Assembly: GCA_018056165.1 (NCBI GenBank)
Contig: JAGPGD010000005.1
Coordinates: 1-64,000 of the forward strand
DNA: 64,000 nucleotides
DNA from: Paludibacteraceae bacterium
GTDB lineage: Bacteria; Bacteroidota; Bacteroidia; Bacteroidales; Paludibacteraceae
Direction of reading: 5' to 3'
The notes beneath the pieces were generated by a model. That model saw only the letters and a list, made by a program, of their open reading frames with translations. It did not search any database and was not told the DNA's origin. Shown here piece after piece: positions 1-9,882 of the stretch (within the stretch, counting starts at the first letter, position 1; every line of letters starts with the position of its first letter). Both the position numbers and the translations under genes were made by a program.

Positions 1-1
1 C

Positions 2-136
2 ACAGAACCGGAAGAGAAACTCAATCAAATTCTGACCGCACTGGATATAAAAACACCTCTGATAAGAAGAAAAAAATTTGTGTGGCACCCAAAGGCTCCT
101 CCTCAAAAAAACATCCACTCTCTTACAGGTACTTAG
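2..136 (+). CDS. 3' end of an unidentified gene cut by the window edge
   Basis: An open frame enters from the left edge and encodes 44 residues before a TAG stop at 134-136. The visible tail is basic (IRRKKFVWHPK) and preceded by a short helix-like stretch (EEKLNQILTALDIK). The style recalls C-terminal tails of IS transposases, but too little is visible to assign a family. A second open frame (frame 1, stop near 139-141) covers the same bases and is lysine/serine rich, which looks less protein-like. A hairpin repeat lies 64 bases downstream of the stop. Transposase is only a guess. Confidence 0.3.
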   Translation, partial: TEPEEKLNQILTALDIKTPLIRRKKFVWHPKAPPQKNIHSLTGT

Positions 137-191
137 CTCCATAATACCTGCAATGTGGGTTAAGTTTGATTGTATTTTTTTCCTGACATAA

Positions 192-237
192 AATGAATAA
201 CCTCGAGGCAAGCCTCGAGGAATTCTTTTGATTAAAA
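192..237 (+). repeat. Dispersed 46-bp repeat with terminator-like hairpin, copy 1
   Basis: Two copies of the self-complementary octamer CCTCGAGG (201-208 and 213-220) flank the loop CAAG, giving an 8-bp GC-rich stem followed by AATTCTTTT. It could act as a rho-independent terminator for the gene ending at 136. The same 46 bases recur at 44012-44057 in the same orientation with three differences, so this is a dispersed element rather than a single terminator. Confidence 0.75.
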
Positions 238-442
238 TTTTTTTTATTCCATCATTCCACAATTTTTTGTTTCCTTGCAAACTCTTATCTCGAACCAGCA
301 CCGTGTGTCTCGCAATTAGCAAACTTCTGACCATCAACAAAATTAATCGCACCATATTCTTCAAACCTTGCTAATCATTCTCTCACAAATTCGAAACTCG
401 TAACTCATTAACTTTTGAGTCATCAAACAAGGTCAATTTTTT

Positions 443-510
443 AACTTTATCTTGCTTAAAACCTTAATAACAAATGATAAACGAATCATACCAACCTTAT
501 TAGCTTATTA
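443..510 (+). repeat. 68-bp AT-rich dispersed repeat, copy A
   Basis: The unit consists of three AACCTT-like blocks (443-451, 460-471, 493-510). It matches 62668-62735 without gaps at about 54 of 68 positions, with the blocks nearly identical and the 21-base spacer diverged. A further copy lies inverted at 62789-62840. It has no coding capacity. It may be a REP-like or MITE-like element. Confidence 0.6.
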
Positions 511-592
511 AAAACAGAAAATGATATAAAAAGAATTGTTTTCTAAGTATTTAAAAATTTTTGGAACATTCAGCTTAATTTTGTAAAAAATA

Positions 593-624
593 TTTGATTA
601 CTTGATAAATATTTATTTAATTTG
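593..624 (+). promoter_or_regulatory. Bacteroidetes-type promoter for the small membrane protein
   Basis: TTTG at 593-596, a 20-bp spacer and TTAATTTG at 617-624 match the Bacteroidetes consensus TTTG-N19-21-TAnnTTTG with one mismatch. Transcription would start near 631. This leaves the TTG at 602 upstream of the transcript and supports the ATG at 659. Confidence 0.5.
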
Positions 625-658
625 TGCCTATAAAAGGACAAATAAACTTTTTCAGAAG

Positions 659-829
659 ATGAAAGATATTTTAAATTTTTTGGGTGCTATTATCGTTTTA
701 ATAGGTGTTTGTATATTAGGAGTATATCATTTTGCTGGTATTAACTCAAATACTTTGTTAGCAATTGCTGGATTATTAATGATAATAGGTTTTTTTACTT
801 TTCTTTTCATGAATAAAAAAATCTCTTAA
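659..829 (+). CDS. Small conserved-type membrane protein, 56 aa
   Basis: It starts at ATG 659 (MKDILNF). A longer frame from TTG 602 would begin inside the predicted promoter. The protein has two hydrophobic helices, about residues 8-23 and 31-48, joined by a short polar turn (GINSNTLL), and ends in a lysine-rich tail. Small two-helix proteins of this style are common in Bacteroidales and have no assigned function. It stands alone and is followed by a T-rich stretch and convergent terminators before the parC-type gene. Confidence 0.6.
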   Translation: MKDILNFLGAIIVLIGVCILGVYHFAGINSNTLLAIAGLLMIIGFFTFLFMNKKIS

Positions 830-891
830 AAAAGATTTTTAAGTACGTTGGTTTTTTATTTTTAATTTTTTTTTATAACCAAATTTTGAGA

Positions 892-936
892 AATAAAGAT
901 AGGGACATTTCATGATAGAATGTTTCTATCTTTATT
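892..936. terminator. Hairpin between convergent genes (parC end)
   Basis: AATAAAGATAG (892-902) pairs with CTATCTTTATT (926-936), and an inner ACATT/AATGT pair extends the stem. It lies directly after the minus-strand parC stop (938-940) and is followed on that strand by a short T-rich tract. It can serve both convergent genes. Confidence 0.65.
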
Positions 937-937
937 G

Positions 938-3754
938 TTAAAACAAAGATAATTGCTGTGAGGTTTCATCATGATTTTTTTTATCATTTACCGATTCATC
1001 TGGTAAAATAGAATCTTTTTCAGAAAAAATCATTGTTGCTTCTTTTTTTTCCATTTCTGAAGCCTCTTCTAATGATGTGAAATTTTTTTCTAAAATTTCT
1101 GACTCTTCGTTTCTATCATTTCCGTTTTCTTCTATTTCAATATAATCGCTTACCTGTTCTGTATCAATTTCTTGTTTTGTATGCAAGGGTTCTAATTCAT
1201 TGATGATTTCAATTTCATGGGTAGTAATACGTTTCCCTTTTGCCTTGTAGCTTTTCGCCGAAATAAATTCACTGACTTCGATCACCAAAGGTTTTCGATA
1301 AGCATCTTTGCCACCAAAAATTACCTCAAAGCGTGGAAAATCCTTATCAGAAAGAAGAATTAAACGCGACTCAGGATTTTCACCAATAAAGCTTACTTTC
1401 TTTTGCGATGGTGATAATTGGAAACGTTTCAAATAATAATAGTTCTGGTCAGCATCAAAAATAGCAGCAGACCAGATTTTATCTTCCTCGAACTTTTCAA
1501 GTCTTAAAATATTGTTTTCATAATGATTATTGACGTCAAAATCAGTAGTATAATATTCCCCTTGTTGAGTAATAACTAAGATAAGATCATCATTTTGAAA
1601 TTCTCCCAGATATTCGCCTCGTTTGTCATAATTCAGACGCAACACATCATGATCAAACCAAACCTCTCTGCCACCTAAGGTAGAACCTCCTTTTTGTTTC
1701 AAGGTGATTTTATGAATTTCATTTTTGGTTAAAATGCTCCCTCTTGTCTGACGACCTTTAATAGCAATTTCACTAAAATCCTTTTCAAAAACCAATTTCT
1801 GTAAACGCGGTTTTGGTTTTAAAGTGACGCGTATTATTTCTGCTTCAGCATTGGGATTGGCTGAAAAATAAACAATTTTTGAACCTGGCTTCCCCTGAGT
1901 AAGATCATATTCTTTATCGCGAGTGATGCTATTCACTGCAAAACGTTTGATGTAATAAGGTCCTGTTTTCCCGTCACGATATACTACATTATAAACCGTG
2001 CGTTTATCATTCTTTTTAAAGACATTGATATAGAGAATATTTTTCCCAACAAACATTTTTTCAGCTACTTTCACTACTTTATATTTACCATCTTTAAAAA
2101 AGACAATGATGTCATCTATTTCGGAACAATTGCATACAAATTCATCTTTCTTCAACGAAGTTCCAATAAAACCTTCTTCTCGATTGACATAAAGTTTTTC
2201 GTTGGCTTCGATAACTTTTGTAGCTTCAATGGTTTCAAAATTGCGAATTTCTGTTCGGCGTGGATATTTTTTCCCATATTTTGCCTTTAAACTTTCGTAC
2301 CAGGCAATAGTATAATCTATCAAATGAGAAAGTTGATAATCAGTTTCCTCAATTTTTTTCTGAATTTCTATTAAAGTATTATTGGCTTTATCGGCATCAA
2401 ATTTGGTAATTCGTACCATTTTTATTTCCAGTAGTTTCAAAATATCTTCTCGGGTAACTTCACGAATCAGATTGGCTTTAAACGGTTCGAGTTGTTTATC
2501 AATGTACTGAATAGCAACTTCATGAGAGGTACTGTCTTCAAAACCTTTTTCCTTATAGATACGATTTTCAATAAAAATTTTTTCCAGTGAAATGAAAAAG
2601 AATTGTTCTTCTAGTTCTTTTTTACGAATTTTCAATTCTGCTTCCAAAAGATTTTTTGTATCCTCGCAACTCACGCAAAGCATTTCGCTGACGCTCATGA
2701 ATCGAGGCTTTTTATCGTGAATGACGCAACAATTTGGCGAAATACTTATTTCACAATCGGTAAAGGCATACAGAGCATCAATGGTTTTGTCAGACGAAGT
2801 ACCTGGCTGGAGATAAACCAAAATTTCAACATTAGAAGAAGTATTGTCATCTATTTTTCTGATTTTAATTTTTCCTTTGTCATTTGCTTTCAGAATAGAA
2901 TCAATAAGTTTGGAAGTGTTTGTGCTATAAGGAATTTCAGTGATAGCCAATGTTTTGTTATCTATTTTATTAATTTTGGCTCTGATTTTAACAACACCGC
3001 CCCTTTCTCCATCATTATAACGACTTATATCTATCAGACCACCTGTTTGAAAATCAGGATAAAGAACAAATTCTTCTCCTTTTAAATAAGCAATACAAGC
3101 ATCAAGAAGTTCGTTGAAATTATGGGGTAAAATTTTAGAGTTTAATCCAACAGCAATCCCTTCACATCCTAAAGCTAAAAGTAATGGAAATTTAACAGGT
3201 AAAGTTACTGGCTCTTTCTTTCGTCCGTCATACGAAGGTTTCCATTCAGTGATTTTTGGATTAAAGACGGTTTCGAGAGCAAATTTTGAGAGACGTGCTT
3301 CGATATATCGTGGAGCGGCTGCTGCATCACCTGTTAAAATGTTTCCCCAGTTTCCCTGACAGTCAATCAACAAATCTTTTTGTCCTAATTGAACCAGCGC
3401 TTCCGTAATGGAAGCATCACCGTGCGGATGGTATTGCATGGTTTGACCAACAATATTGGCAACTTTGTTGTAGCGTCCATCGTCCATTTCCTTCATAGAA
3501 TGAAGAATACGTCGCTGAACAGGTTTCAAACCGTCATGAATATCAGGCACAGCTCGCTCCAGAATGACATAAGAAGCATAATCCAGAAACCAGTTTTGAA
3601 ACATTCCTGAAAGATGATGTTTCACACTTTCATCTGTTATTTTGGGAACTTGATAAGTTGAATGCCCTGTATCAAAAGATTCGGAATTTAATTCTTCCTC
3701 GTCAGTTGATAATATATTTTCATTTTCTTCCTCAAATATTTCTTCGTCGCTCAT
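938..3754 (-). CDS. parC: DNA topoisomerase IV subunit A (ParC/GyrA family), 938 aa
   Basis: This is the breakage-reunion subunit of a type IIA topoisomerase, which passes one duplex through another during chromosome decatenation. After an acidic N-terminal extension of about 35 residues, the winged-helix core carries HPHGDASITEALV and AAAAPRYIEARLS, with the catalytic tyrosine at residue 150. A beta-pinwheel-like C-terminal region follows, then an acidic tail of about 80 residues ending in QQLSLF. The GyrA-box glutamine-rich signature of gyrase is not apparent, and the sequence looks like the Bacteroidetes parC type. The ATPase partner ParE is not in the window. It lies 28 bases downstream of tcdA and may be cotranscribed with it. 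Confidence 0.9.
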   Translation of the reverse strand: MSDEEIFEEENENILSTDEEELNSESFDTGHSTYQVPKITDESVKHHLSGMFQNWFLDYASYVILERAVPDIHDGLKPVQRRILHSMKEMDDGRYNKVANIVGQTMQYHPHGDASITEALVQLGQKDLLIDCQGNWGNILTGDAAAAPRYIEARLSKFALETVFNPKITEWKPSYDGRKKEPVTLPVKFPLLLALGCEGIAVGLNSKILPHNFNELLDACIAYLKGEEFVLYPDFQTGGLIDISRYNDGERGGVVKIRAKINKIDNKTLAITEIPYSTNTSKLIDSILKANDKGKIKIRKIDDNTSSNVEILVYLQPGTSSDKTIDALYAFTDCEISISPNCCVIHDKKPRFMSVSEMLCVSCEDTKNLLEAELKIRKKELEEQFFFISLEKIFIENRIYKEKGFEDSTSHEVAIQYIDKQLEPFKANLIREVTREDILKLLEIKMVRITKFDADKANNTLIEIQKKIEETDYQLSHLIDYTIAWYESLKAKYGKKYPRRTEIRNFETIEATKVIEANEKLYVNREEGFIGTSLKKDEFVCNCSEIDDIIVFFKDGKYKVVKVAEKMFVGKNILYINVFKKNDKRTVYNVVYRDGKTGPYYIKRFAVNSITRDKEYDLTQGKPGSKIVYFSANPNAEAEIIRVTLKPKPRLQKLVFEKDFSEIAIKGRQTRGSILTKNEIHKITLKQKGGSTLGGREVWFDHDVLRLNYDKRGEYLGEFQNDDLILVITQQGEYYTTDFDVNNHYENNILRLEKFEEDKIWSAAIFDADQNYYYLKRFQLSPSQKKVSFIGENPESRLILLSDKDFPRFEVIFGGKDAYRKPLVIEVSEFISAKSYKAKGKRITTHEIEIINELEPLHTKQEIDTEQVSDYIEIEENGNDRNEESEILEKNFTSLEEASEMEKKEATMIFSEKDSILPDESVNDKKNHDETSQQLSLF

Positions 3755-3782
3755 CTTTATTTATAATATCTTGTCTAATAAA

Positions 3783-4511
3783 TTATTCTCTTGACTTATT
3801 TAATAATTCCCGAATCACAAAGGAAGTCAAATAACATCCAAATACCGCAGGCATATATGAAATACTCCCAATAGTTGATTTTTTGTTTGCTTCATTTGCA
3901 ACAGGAATAATGGATTTTTTTATCACTGGTTCGGTTGAATAAACTACCGGAACCCCTTTTTTAATACCTATTTTTGCCAATTGTTGACGCACAGCTCTTG
4001 CCAGACTGCACATGGTGGTTTCCGAAATATCTTTTATCATCACTTTTGATGGATTTAATTTTCCTCCTGCACCCATAGAAGAAATGATATGAATGTTTCG
4101 TTCCACACATGATTTTATCAAAAAAACTTTGGACATTAACGTGTCAATGGCATCTATCACAAAATCAAAATGATTTTCTTCCAACATTGATATGGTATTG
4201 GAAGAGTCCAGCCATTTATGGTGAATAATCAACTTCAACTCAGGATTAATTTGCGAGAGTCGTTCTGCCATGACTTCTACTTTTGGGCGATAAAGAGTAG
4301 ATGTTAAAGCAATAATTTGGCGATTGATATTACTCACATTTACTATGTCACCATCAATGAGGGTTATTTTTCCAATACCTGCACGACAAATCATTTCTGC
4401 TGCCATCCCTCCCACCCCTCCTATTCCTACAATCAGGACTGAAGAATCTTGTAAAATTTTCAATCCTTTTTCTCCAATTAATAATTCGGTGCGATCTGTC
4501 CACGTTTCCAT
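3783..4511 (-). CDS. tcdA: tRNA threonylcarbamoyladenosine dehydratase (TcdA, ThiF/E1-like), 242 aa
   Basis: An E1-like ATP-dependent enzyme that cyclises t6A37 of ANN-decoding tRNAs to ct6A. The nucleotide-binding loop VLIVGIGGVGG (about residues 24-34), the segment DGDIVNVSNINRQ and the ending SISYMPAVFGCYL are typical of TcdA/CsdL rather than of MoeB or ThiF. An upstream TTG (4539-4541) would add ten residues, but it falls inside a perfect promoter -7 element (4539-4546), so the ATG at 4511 is chosen. A sulfur-carrier-linked ThiF paralogue is less likely because no moaD or thiS gene is nearby. Confidence 0.88.
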   Translation of the reverse strand: METWTDRTELLIGEKGLKILQDSSVLIVGIGGVGGMAAEMICRAGIGKITLIDGDIVNVSNINRQIIALTSTLYRPKVEVMAERLSQINPELKLIIHHKWLDSSNTISMLEENHFDFVIDAIDTLMSKVFLIKSCVERNIHIISSMGAGGKLNPSKVMIKDISETTMCSLARAVRQQLAKIGIKKGVPVVYSTEPVIKKSIIPVANEANKKSTIGSISYMPAVFGCYLTSFVIRELLNKSRE

Positions 4512-4538
4512 ACAATGATTGCTTAACTTTTCTTTATA

Positions 4539-4546
4539 CAAAGTTA
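4539..4546 (-). promoter_or_regulatory. Promoter -7 element for tcdA
   Basis: TAACTTTG on the minus strand matches the Bacteroidetes -7 motif TAnnTTTG exactly. Transcription would begin near 4532, about 20 bases before ATG 4511. The -33 TTTG is not clear. This element excludes the upstream TTG start. Confidence 0.5.
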
Positions 4547-4678
4547 TCAGTTTAAAACTACAATTCCATATTTTTTAAAAAGCTTTATCATTTTTTATTT
4601 TATATCGAGGAATCCATAAATAAAAAACTGTCACAACCACATGCAACAGTTTTTTATCACAATCTTGTAAAAGAAAAT

Positions 4679-6370
4679 TCATTTTTTCTTTTGTTCTTTT
4701 GCCCAACTATCTTTGAGCGAAACGGTACGATTAAAGATTAAATTTTCAGGTGTAGCATCCAGATCTACAGTAAAATAACCAATTCGTTGAAATTGAAAAT
4801 GATCCAAAGGTTTAGCTTCCTGCAAAAAAGTTTCCACTTTACAGCCGGTCAGAATTTTTAAAGAATCTGGATTGAGCAATTCACGGAAATCACCTTCTTC
4901 TTCCGAAGGATTTTCAACTCGGAACAAACGATCATATAAACGAACTTCTGCGGATAATGAATGAGCAACTGAAACCCAATGAATAGTACCTTTAACTTTG
5001 CGATTGCTCTCAGGCATTCCACTTTTTGTGTTTGGATCATATTCGCAATAAACTTCAACAATTTCACCTTTCTCGTTTTTTTTGCAGCCCGTACATTTAA
5101 CAATATAGGCACTTTTTAATCTGACTTCCTGACCGGGAGTTAGGCGAAAATAATTTTTCGGTGCATTCTCCATAAAATCATCTTGCTCGATATACAATTC
5201 TTTTGAGAAAATAATTTCTCGTGTCCCTGCCGAAGGATCTTCGGGATTATTGGGCGTTTGTAGTATTTCTATTTCATTATCAGGATAATTTGTAATAATC
5301 AATTTCACTGGATAAAGTACTGCGCTAACTCGTGTGGCAATTTTATTGAGATTTTCACGTGCTGAATACTCCAGCAAACCAATATCGTTTAATGCATCGA
5401 ATTTAGTATAACCAATTTTGTTTATAAAGTTTCGAATAGCTTCGGGAGTGTATCCTCTTCTTCTAAGTCCACAAAGAGTTGGCATGCGAGGATCGTCCCA
5501 ACCGTTCACCAGACCTTCCTGCACCAGTTGGAGTAATTTTCTTTTACTTAAAATAGTATAGGTTAGATTTAAACGATTAAATTCAATTTGTCGTGGTCGA
5601 TAATCTGAATCTTGATACTGATCAATGAACCAATCATAAAGTGGACGATGAACTTCAAATTCAAGTGTGCATAGAGAATGTGTAACTCCTTCAAAATAAT
5701 CACATTGCCCGTGAGCAAAATCATACATAGGATACACTTTCCATTTCCAACCTGTGCGATGATGAGGATGCGAGGTAATAATACGATACATAATTGGATC
5801 GCGCATGTGCATATTGGGCGAAGACATATCAATTTTTGCTCGCAATACCATTGCTCCTTCAGGAATTTCACCTGATGACATTTTATAAAACAATTCAAGA
5901 TTTTCTTCGACGGGACGATTACGGTATGGGCTTTCGATACCAGGAATAGTAGGCGTTCCTTTCTGTTTTGCTATGATTTCAGCGGATTGTTCATCAACAT
6001 AAGCCAATTCTTTTTTGATAAAAAAAACAGCTAAATCCCAAAGCTTTTGAAAGTAATCAGAAGCATAATATACATTTTTCCACTGAAAACCAAGCCATTG
6101 AATATCTTCCATAATGGAATCAACGTATTCAACGTCTTCTTTTAATGGATTGGTGTCGTCAAAACGTAAATTACAAATGCCACCATATTTTTCGGCAATG
6201 CCAAAATCAAGGCAAATAGCTTTAGCATGACCAATATGTAAATAACCATTAGGTTCAGGTGGAAAACGTGTCTGAATTCTACCTCCATTTTTCCCCTCCT
6301 TTAAATCTTGTTCAACGATTGCCTCGATAAAATTCAAGTTTCGTTTGGAAGGTTCTTCTTTGTATATCAT
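4679..6370 (-). CDS. glnS: Glutaminyl-tRNA synthetase, 563 aa
   Basis: A class I synthetase that charges tRNA-Gln with glutamine in the cytosol. The HIGH region reads [15 protein letters not shown] near the N-terminus and the KMSKS-type loop reads ILSKRKL. The C-terminal anticodon-binding beta-barrels include FFTVDL-like and [10 protein letters not shown] sequences typical of the family. Length is close to E. coli GlnS (554). The frame can be read from a TTG at 6385, but ATG 6370 ([11 protein letters not shown]) is the better start. Its presence implies direct glutaminylation rather than sole reliance on GatCAB. Confidence 0.95.
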   Translation of the reverse strand: MIYKEEPSKRNLNFIEAIVEQDLKEGKNGGRIQTRFPPEPNGYLHIGHAKAICLDFGIAEKYGGICNLRFDDTNPLKEDVEYVDSIMEDIQWLGFQWKNVYYASDYFQKLWDLAVFFIKKELAYVDEQSAEIIAKQKGTPTIPGIESPYRNRPVEENLELFYKMSSGEIPEGAMVLRAKIDMSSPNMHMRDPIMYRIITSHPHHRTGWKWKVYPMYDFAHGQCDYFEGVTHSLCTLEFEVHRPLYDWFIDQYQDSDYRPRQIEFNRLNLTYTILSKRKLLQLVQEGLVNGWDDPRMPTLCGLRRRGYTPEAIRNFINKIGYTKFDALNDIGLLEYSARENLNKIATRVSAVLYPVKLIITNYPDNEIEILQTPNNPEDPSAGTREIIFSKELYIEQDDFMENAPKNYFRLTPGQEVRLKSAYIVKCTGCKKNEKGEIVEVYCEYDPNTKSGMPESNRKVKGTIHWVSVAHSLSAEVRLYDRLFRVENPSEEEGDFRELLNPDSLKILTGCKVETFLQEAKPLDHFQFQRIGYFTVDLDATPENLIFNRTVSLKDSWAKEQKKK

Positions 6371-6482
6371 ATATTTATTACTCAAATTATTTTTATATCA
6401 ACCTCTTTTAACGATAATTGATGTAGATGTGAAAAGAGAATAAAAAAGATTTTTTGATAGTTTGATAGAAAGAGTAAAATAT

Positions 6483-7262
6483 TTATTCAAAGTAAGCCTT
6501 GACAATACCTCTTTCAGAATTACGGATAAACACTAAAATATCTTCTCGTTCTTTTGTGGCAGGCAATTCAGCTTCGATCCGTTCAATTGCTTGCGAAACA
6601 TTCATCCCTGATAAATATAAATAGCGATAAATTTCCTGAATACTACAAATTTGTTCACTCGTAAAACCACATCGACGTAAACCAATAGAATTAATACCTT
6701 CGAATGAAAGTGGTTCACGACCTGCTTTTATATAAGGAGGAATATCTTTATTTACTTTTGAACCGCCTTGAATGATCACATGCGAACCAATATGGCTAAA
6801 CTGATGTACTAACACACTCCCACTTAAAATTGCATAATCATCTATTACTACCTCACCTGCCAGTTGAGAAGCATTAGACATAATAACATTGTTCCCGATT
6901 CGACAATCATGAGCAATATGACAGTATGCCATTATCAAACAATTGTTGCCAATTATAGTTTTTCCTTTTGAGGCTGTACCGCGATTTACGGTAACATATT
7001 CGCGAATGGTAGTGTTATCGCCAATAATGGCAAGAGTTTCTTCGCCTTTAAATTTTAAATCTTGCGGAATAGCTCCAATTACTGCGCCAGGAAAAATTTT
7101 GCAATTTTTCCCGATTCTACTTCCTTCAAGTATAGTTACATGAGGACCAATGGTAGTCCCTTCTCCAACCTCTACGTTTTTATCAATAAAAACAAAAGGT
7201 CCTACTGTGACTGATGGATCTATTTTAGCTTCTGGATGAATATAGGCAAGCAGTTGTTCCAT
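6483..7262 (-). CDS. lpxA: UDP-N-acetylglucosamine acyltransferase (LpxA), 259 aa
   Basis: First enzyme of lipid A synthesis: it transfers a 3-hydroxyacyl chain from ACP to UDP-GlcNAc. The first 190 residues are left-handed beta-helix hexapeptide repeats (IHPEAKID, VGPFVFID, IGPHVTIL and so on). AYCHIAHDCRIGN carries the catalytic histidine, and the alpha-helical C-terminus follows. Length matches E. coli LpxA (262). It is the last gene of the run HD protein - lpxD - lpxC/fabZ - lpxA on the minus strand, 17 bases after lpxC-fabZ. Confidence 0.95.
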   Translation of the reverse strand: MEQLLAYIHPEAKIDPSVTVGPFVFIDKNVEVGEGTTIGPHVTILEGSRIGKNCKIFPGAVIGAIPQDLKFKGEETLAIIGDNTTIREYVTVNRGTASKGKTIIGNNCLIMAYCHIAHDCRIGNNVIMSNASQLAGEVVIDDYAILSGSVLVHQFSHIGSHVIIQGGSKVNKDIPPYIKAGREPLSFEGINSIGLRRCGFTSEQICSIQEIYRYLYLSGMNVSQAIERIEAELPATKEREDILVFIRNSERGIVKAYFE

Positions 7263-7279
7263 TTTTTTTATATCAACTT

Positions 7280-8665
7280 TTAATTATTTTTTGTAATCTG
7301 AGCCATAAATTGAGCTTCTGCTACAATTTTCCCGCCAACAAAAGCATATCCTTTCATATTAGTACAGCCATGTCTGATTTCGTCTATCATTTCAAGACGA
7401 AAGATAACAGTATCGCCAGGAACTACTTTCTGACGGAATTTTACATTATCTATTTTTAAAAAATAGGTAGAATATTTTTCAGGATTAGGAATAGAATTCA
7501 GAACTAAAATTCCACCTGTTTGAGCCATTGCTTCTACAATTAAAACTCCAGGCATCACGGGCTCGTTGGGGAAATGACCTACAAAGAAAGTTTCATTTCC
7601 TGAAACATTTTTTATTCCTACAATAACTTTATCGTGTATCTCAATAATTTTATCAACTAAAAGAAAAGGCCATCGATGAGGTAAAAGTTTTCTGATGGCA
7701 TTTATATCCAATACAGGAGGAATGCTGTCATCATAAATAGGAACAGGAACTTCTTGCTTTTTTATTTCTTTACGAATTAATTTGGCAAATTCTGTATTGA
7801 TTTTATGACCTGGATAATTGGCAATTACTTTACCTTTAATGGGTTTACCAATCAATGATAAATCACCAATAACATCAAGAAGTTTATGTCTTGCTGGTTC
7901 ATTTGGATAATTAAGTTCATTATTAATATAACCTAATTTGGAAGCATCAATAGGTTTTTGATTTAATTTCTCAGTAAGAAAATCCATTCTTTCCTGCGAG
8001 ATTTCTTTGTCATAAATTACCAGTGCATTTTTTAAATCTCCTCCTTTAATAAGGTTCATGTTCAATAAAGGTTCAATTTCATGAACAAAAACGAAAGTAC
8101 GAGCAGAGGCAATTTCAGTTACAAAATTATCCAATGAATCGAGTGATGCAAATTGATTAGAGAGTACTGGTGAATCAAATCCGATATGAACATCAATGCT
8201 AAATATATCATCGGGCAATAAAGTGATTTTTGATTTAGAATCTGGCAAAGAATATTCAATTTTTTTTCGAACAATAAATTCATCTTTTTTAGCATTCAGT
8301 TCTTCTATTCCAACCTCCAAAATTTTTTCAACATAATGTTTGGCACTACCATCTAAAATAGGAAATTCTGGTCCGTTAACCTCCAGCAAACAATTGTCGA
8401 TCCCTAAAGCATACAAAGCTGCCAACGCATGTTCTACGGTGCTTACTTGAACTTCTCCTTTTTGCAGTACAGTACCACGAATTGTATGGGTTACATTTTC
8501 CGCTAAAGCTTCAATGATAGGTTGTTCAGGAAGATCTATTCGTTTCAGTTTAATTCCATGATTTTCAACTGCTGGTATAAATGTTAAAGAGATTTCTAAA
8601 CCTGTATGTAATCCTTTCCCGTGAAGAGTGAATGTTTCCTTTATTGTTTTTTGTTTTGTCATCAT
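7280..8665 (-). CDS. lpxC/fabZ: LpxC-FabZ fusion: UDP-3-O-acyl-GlcNAc deacetylase / 3-hydroxyacyl-ACP dehydratase, 461 aa
   Basis: Residues 1-305 are LpxC, the zinc deacetylase that commits flux to lipid A. Zinc-ligand motifs are STVEHALAALYALG and HKLLDVIGDLSLIG. Residues about 320-461 are FabZ, the hot-dog-fold dehydratase of fatty acid synthesis, with HRWPFLLVD and GHFPNEPVMPGVLIVEAMAQ holding the catalytic His and Glu. This fusion is a known Bacteroidetes trait and ties the two competing users of 3-hydroxyacyl-ACP into one protein. Two adjacent ATG codons (8665 and 8662) are possible starts. Confidence 0.95.
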   Translation of the reverse strand: MMTKQKTIKETFTLHGKGLHTGLEISLTFIPAVENHGIKLKRIDLPEQPIIEALAENVTHTIRGTVLQKGEVQVSTVEHALAALYALGIDNCLLEVNGPEFPILDGSAKHYVEKILEVGIEELNAKKDEFIVRKKIEYSLPDSKSKITLLPDDIFSIDVHIGFDSPVLSNQFASLDSLDNFVTEIASARTFVFVHEIEPLLNMNLIKGGDLKNALVIYDKEISQERMDFLTEKLNQKPIDASKLGYINNELNYPNEPARHKLLDVIGDLSLIGKPIKGKVIANYPGHKINTEFAKLIRKEIKKQEVPVPIYDDSIPPVLDINAIRKLLPHRWPFLLVDKIIEIHDKVIVGIKNVSGNETFFVGHFPNEPVMPGVLIVEAMAQTGGILVLNSIPNPEKYSTYFLKIDNVKFRQKVVPGDTVIFRLEMIDEIRHGCTNMKGYAFVGGKIVAEAQFMAQITKNN

Positions 8666-8710
8666 TTTACTTGTTAGAATAAAAATCCTTTATGCAAGGC
8701 AGTACTATAA

Positions 8711-9769
8711 TTATTGAGAATTACCTGATTGAATATTTTTTTCAAGTTCTTCCACTTTATTTTTCAATTCTATAAGAAGATTTTGTATTTCCGGTAAATT
8801 TTTAAAAAGAATAGAAGACCTTCTAAAATTACGAATGGGTATAGCAGGAGAACCAATAATAATCTGACCTGGTATTTTCACTGAATTTGTCACACCTGAT
8901 TGTGCTCCTATTTGTGTATTGTCTGCAATTTGTAAATGTCCTACAATTCCTACTTGCCCGGCTAAAACACAATTTTTACCTATTTTTGTTGAACCTGCAA
9001 TCCCTGTTTGTGCCACGATAACAGTATTTTCTCCAATTTCGACATTATGAGCAATCTGCACCAAATTATCTATTTTTACCCCTTTGTGAATAATAGTACT
9101 ACCCAACGTAGCTCTATCGATCGTAGAATTTGCTCCCACTTCAATATCATCTTCCAACACAACGTTGCCTAATTGAAAAATCTTTTCGTAGACTCCTTCT
9201 TTAGATGGTGCAAAACCAAAACCATCGGCTCCAATCACAACACCACTATGCAAAATACAATTGTTACCAATAACACAATTATGATAAATTTTCACTCCTG
9301 GATAAAGAATTACATTTTCGCCAACTGTAGAATTTTCTTCGATAGTACATTGAGCATATATTTCAGAATTATTTCCAATTTTAACATTTTCTCCAATAAA
9401 CACAAAAGGAGCAATATAAACATTTTCACCAATTTGTGCCGTAGGAGCAATGTATGCCAGTGACGAAATGCCTTTTTTGTGGATTTGATTTTGATTAATG
9501 AGAGAAAAAAGTTTAGCTAATGATTCATAAGCATTATCCACACGAATTAAAGTAGCAGTAACTTCTTTTTCAGGCTTAAAATCTTTGTTGATTAAAACTA
9601 TACTGGCTTTACAATCATAAAGATAATGATTGTATTTTGGATTGGACAGAAAAGTAAGCGTGCCTGGCTTTCCTTCTTCAATTTTAGAAAAACCACTTAC
9701 TTTTACAGAAGGATTACCTTCAATTTCTCCTCCTAAAAAATCTGCTATTTGTTGAGCGGTAAACTCCAT
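8711..9769 (-). CDS. lpxD: UDP-3-O-acylglucosamine N-acyltransferase (LpxD), 352 aa
   Basis: Third step of lipid A synthesis: N-acylation of the LpxC product from 3-hydroxyacyl-ACP. The N-terminal uridine-binding domain (to about residue 100, with [11 protein letters not shown]) is followed by a long left-handed beta-helix. [18 protein letters not shown] and the histidine in [13 protein letters not shown] are family hallmarks. The C-terminal helix with [11 protein letters not shown] forms the trimer coiled coil. It sits between the HD-domain gene and lpxC-fabZ. Confidence 0.95.
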   Translation of the reverse strand: MEFTAQQIADFLGGEIEGNPSVKVSGFSKIEEGKPGTLTFLSNPKYNHYLYDCKASIVLINKDFKPEKEVTATLIRVDNAYESLAKLFSLINQNQIHKKGISSLAYIAPTAQIGENVYIAPFVFIGENVKIGNNSEIYAQCTIEENSTVGENVILYPGVKIYHNCVIGNNCILHSGVVIGADGFGFAPSKEGVYEKIFQLGNVVLEDDIEVGANSTIDRATLGSTIIHKGVKIDNLVQIAHNVEIGENTVIVAQTGIAGSTKIGKNCVLAGQVGIVGHLQIADNTQIGAQSGVTNSVKIPGQIIIGSPAIPIRNFRRSSILFKNLPEIQNLLIELKNKVEELEKNIQSGNSQ

Positions 9770-9787
9770 AGTTAAAAATTTTGGCTA

Positions 9788-9795
9788 CAAAAGTA
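9788..9795 (-). promoter_or_regulatory. Possible promoter -7 element before lpxD
   Basis: TACTTTTG on the minus strand, 19 bases before the lpxD ATG, fits TAnnTTTG exactly. No good -33 TTTG is seen at the right spacing, so this is a weak call. If used, lpxD-lpxC/fabZ-lpxA has its own start separate from the HD-domain gene. Confidence 0.35.
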
Positions 9796-9882
9796 CTAAA
9801 CTATTTTTAATTTTTCACTTTTAGAAATAAACAATTTTAAATAATAAGATATAAACTATTTGTTATTAAATATTTATATAAT

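Larger units (their letters stand above)
137..658. other. Non-coding spacer with two dispersed repeats
   Basis: No convincing gene lies here. The stretch holds a 46-bp repeat with a hairpin (192-237), a 68-bp AT-rich repeat (443-510) and a promoter for the small membrane protein (593-624). A minus-strand frame of 29 codons (285-374) is open between two stops but has no start codon and no family that I recognise. The repeat content next to a cut-off gene suggests old mobile-element activity. Confidence 0.6.

Noticed and set aside
285..374. 29-codon minus-strand open frame (RFEEYGAINFVDGQKF and so on) in the left spacer
   Set aside because: It has no start codon, is bounded by stops and matches no family I recognise. 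It could be a gene remnant but is within chance length.
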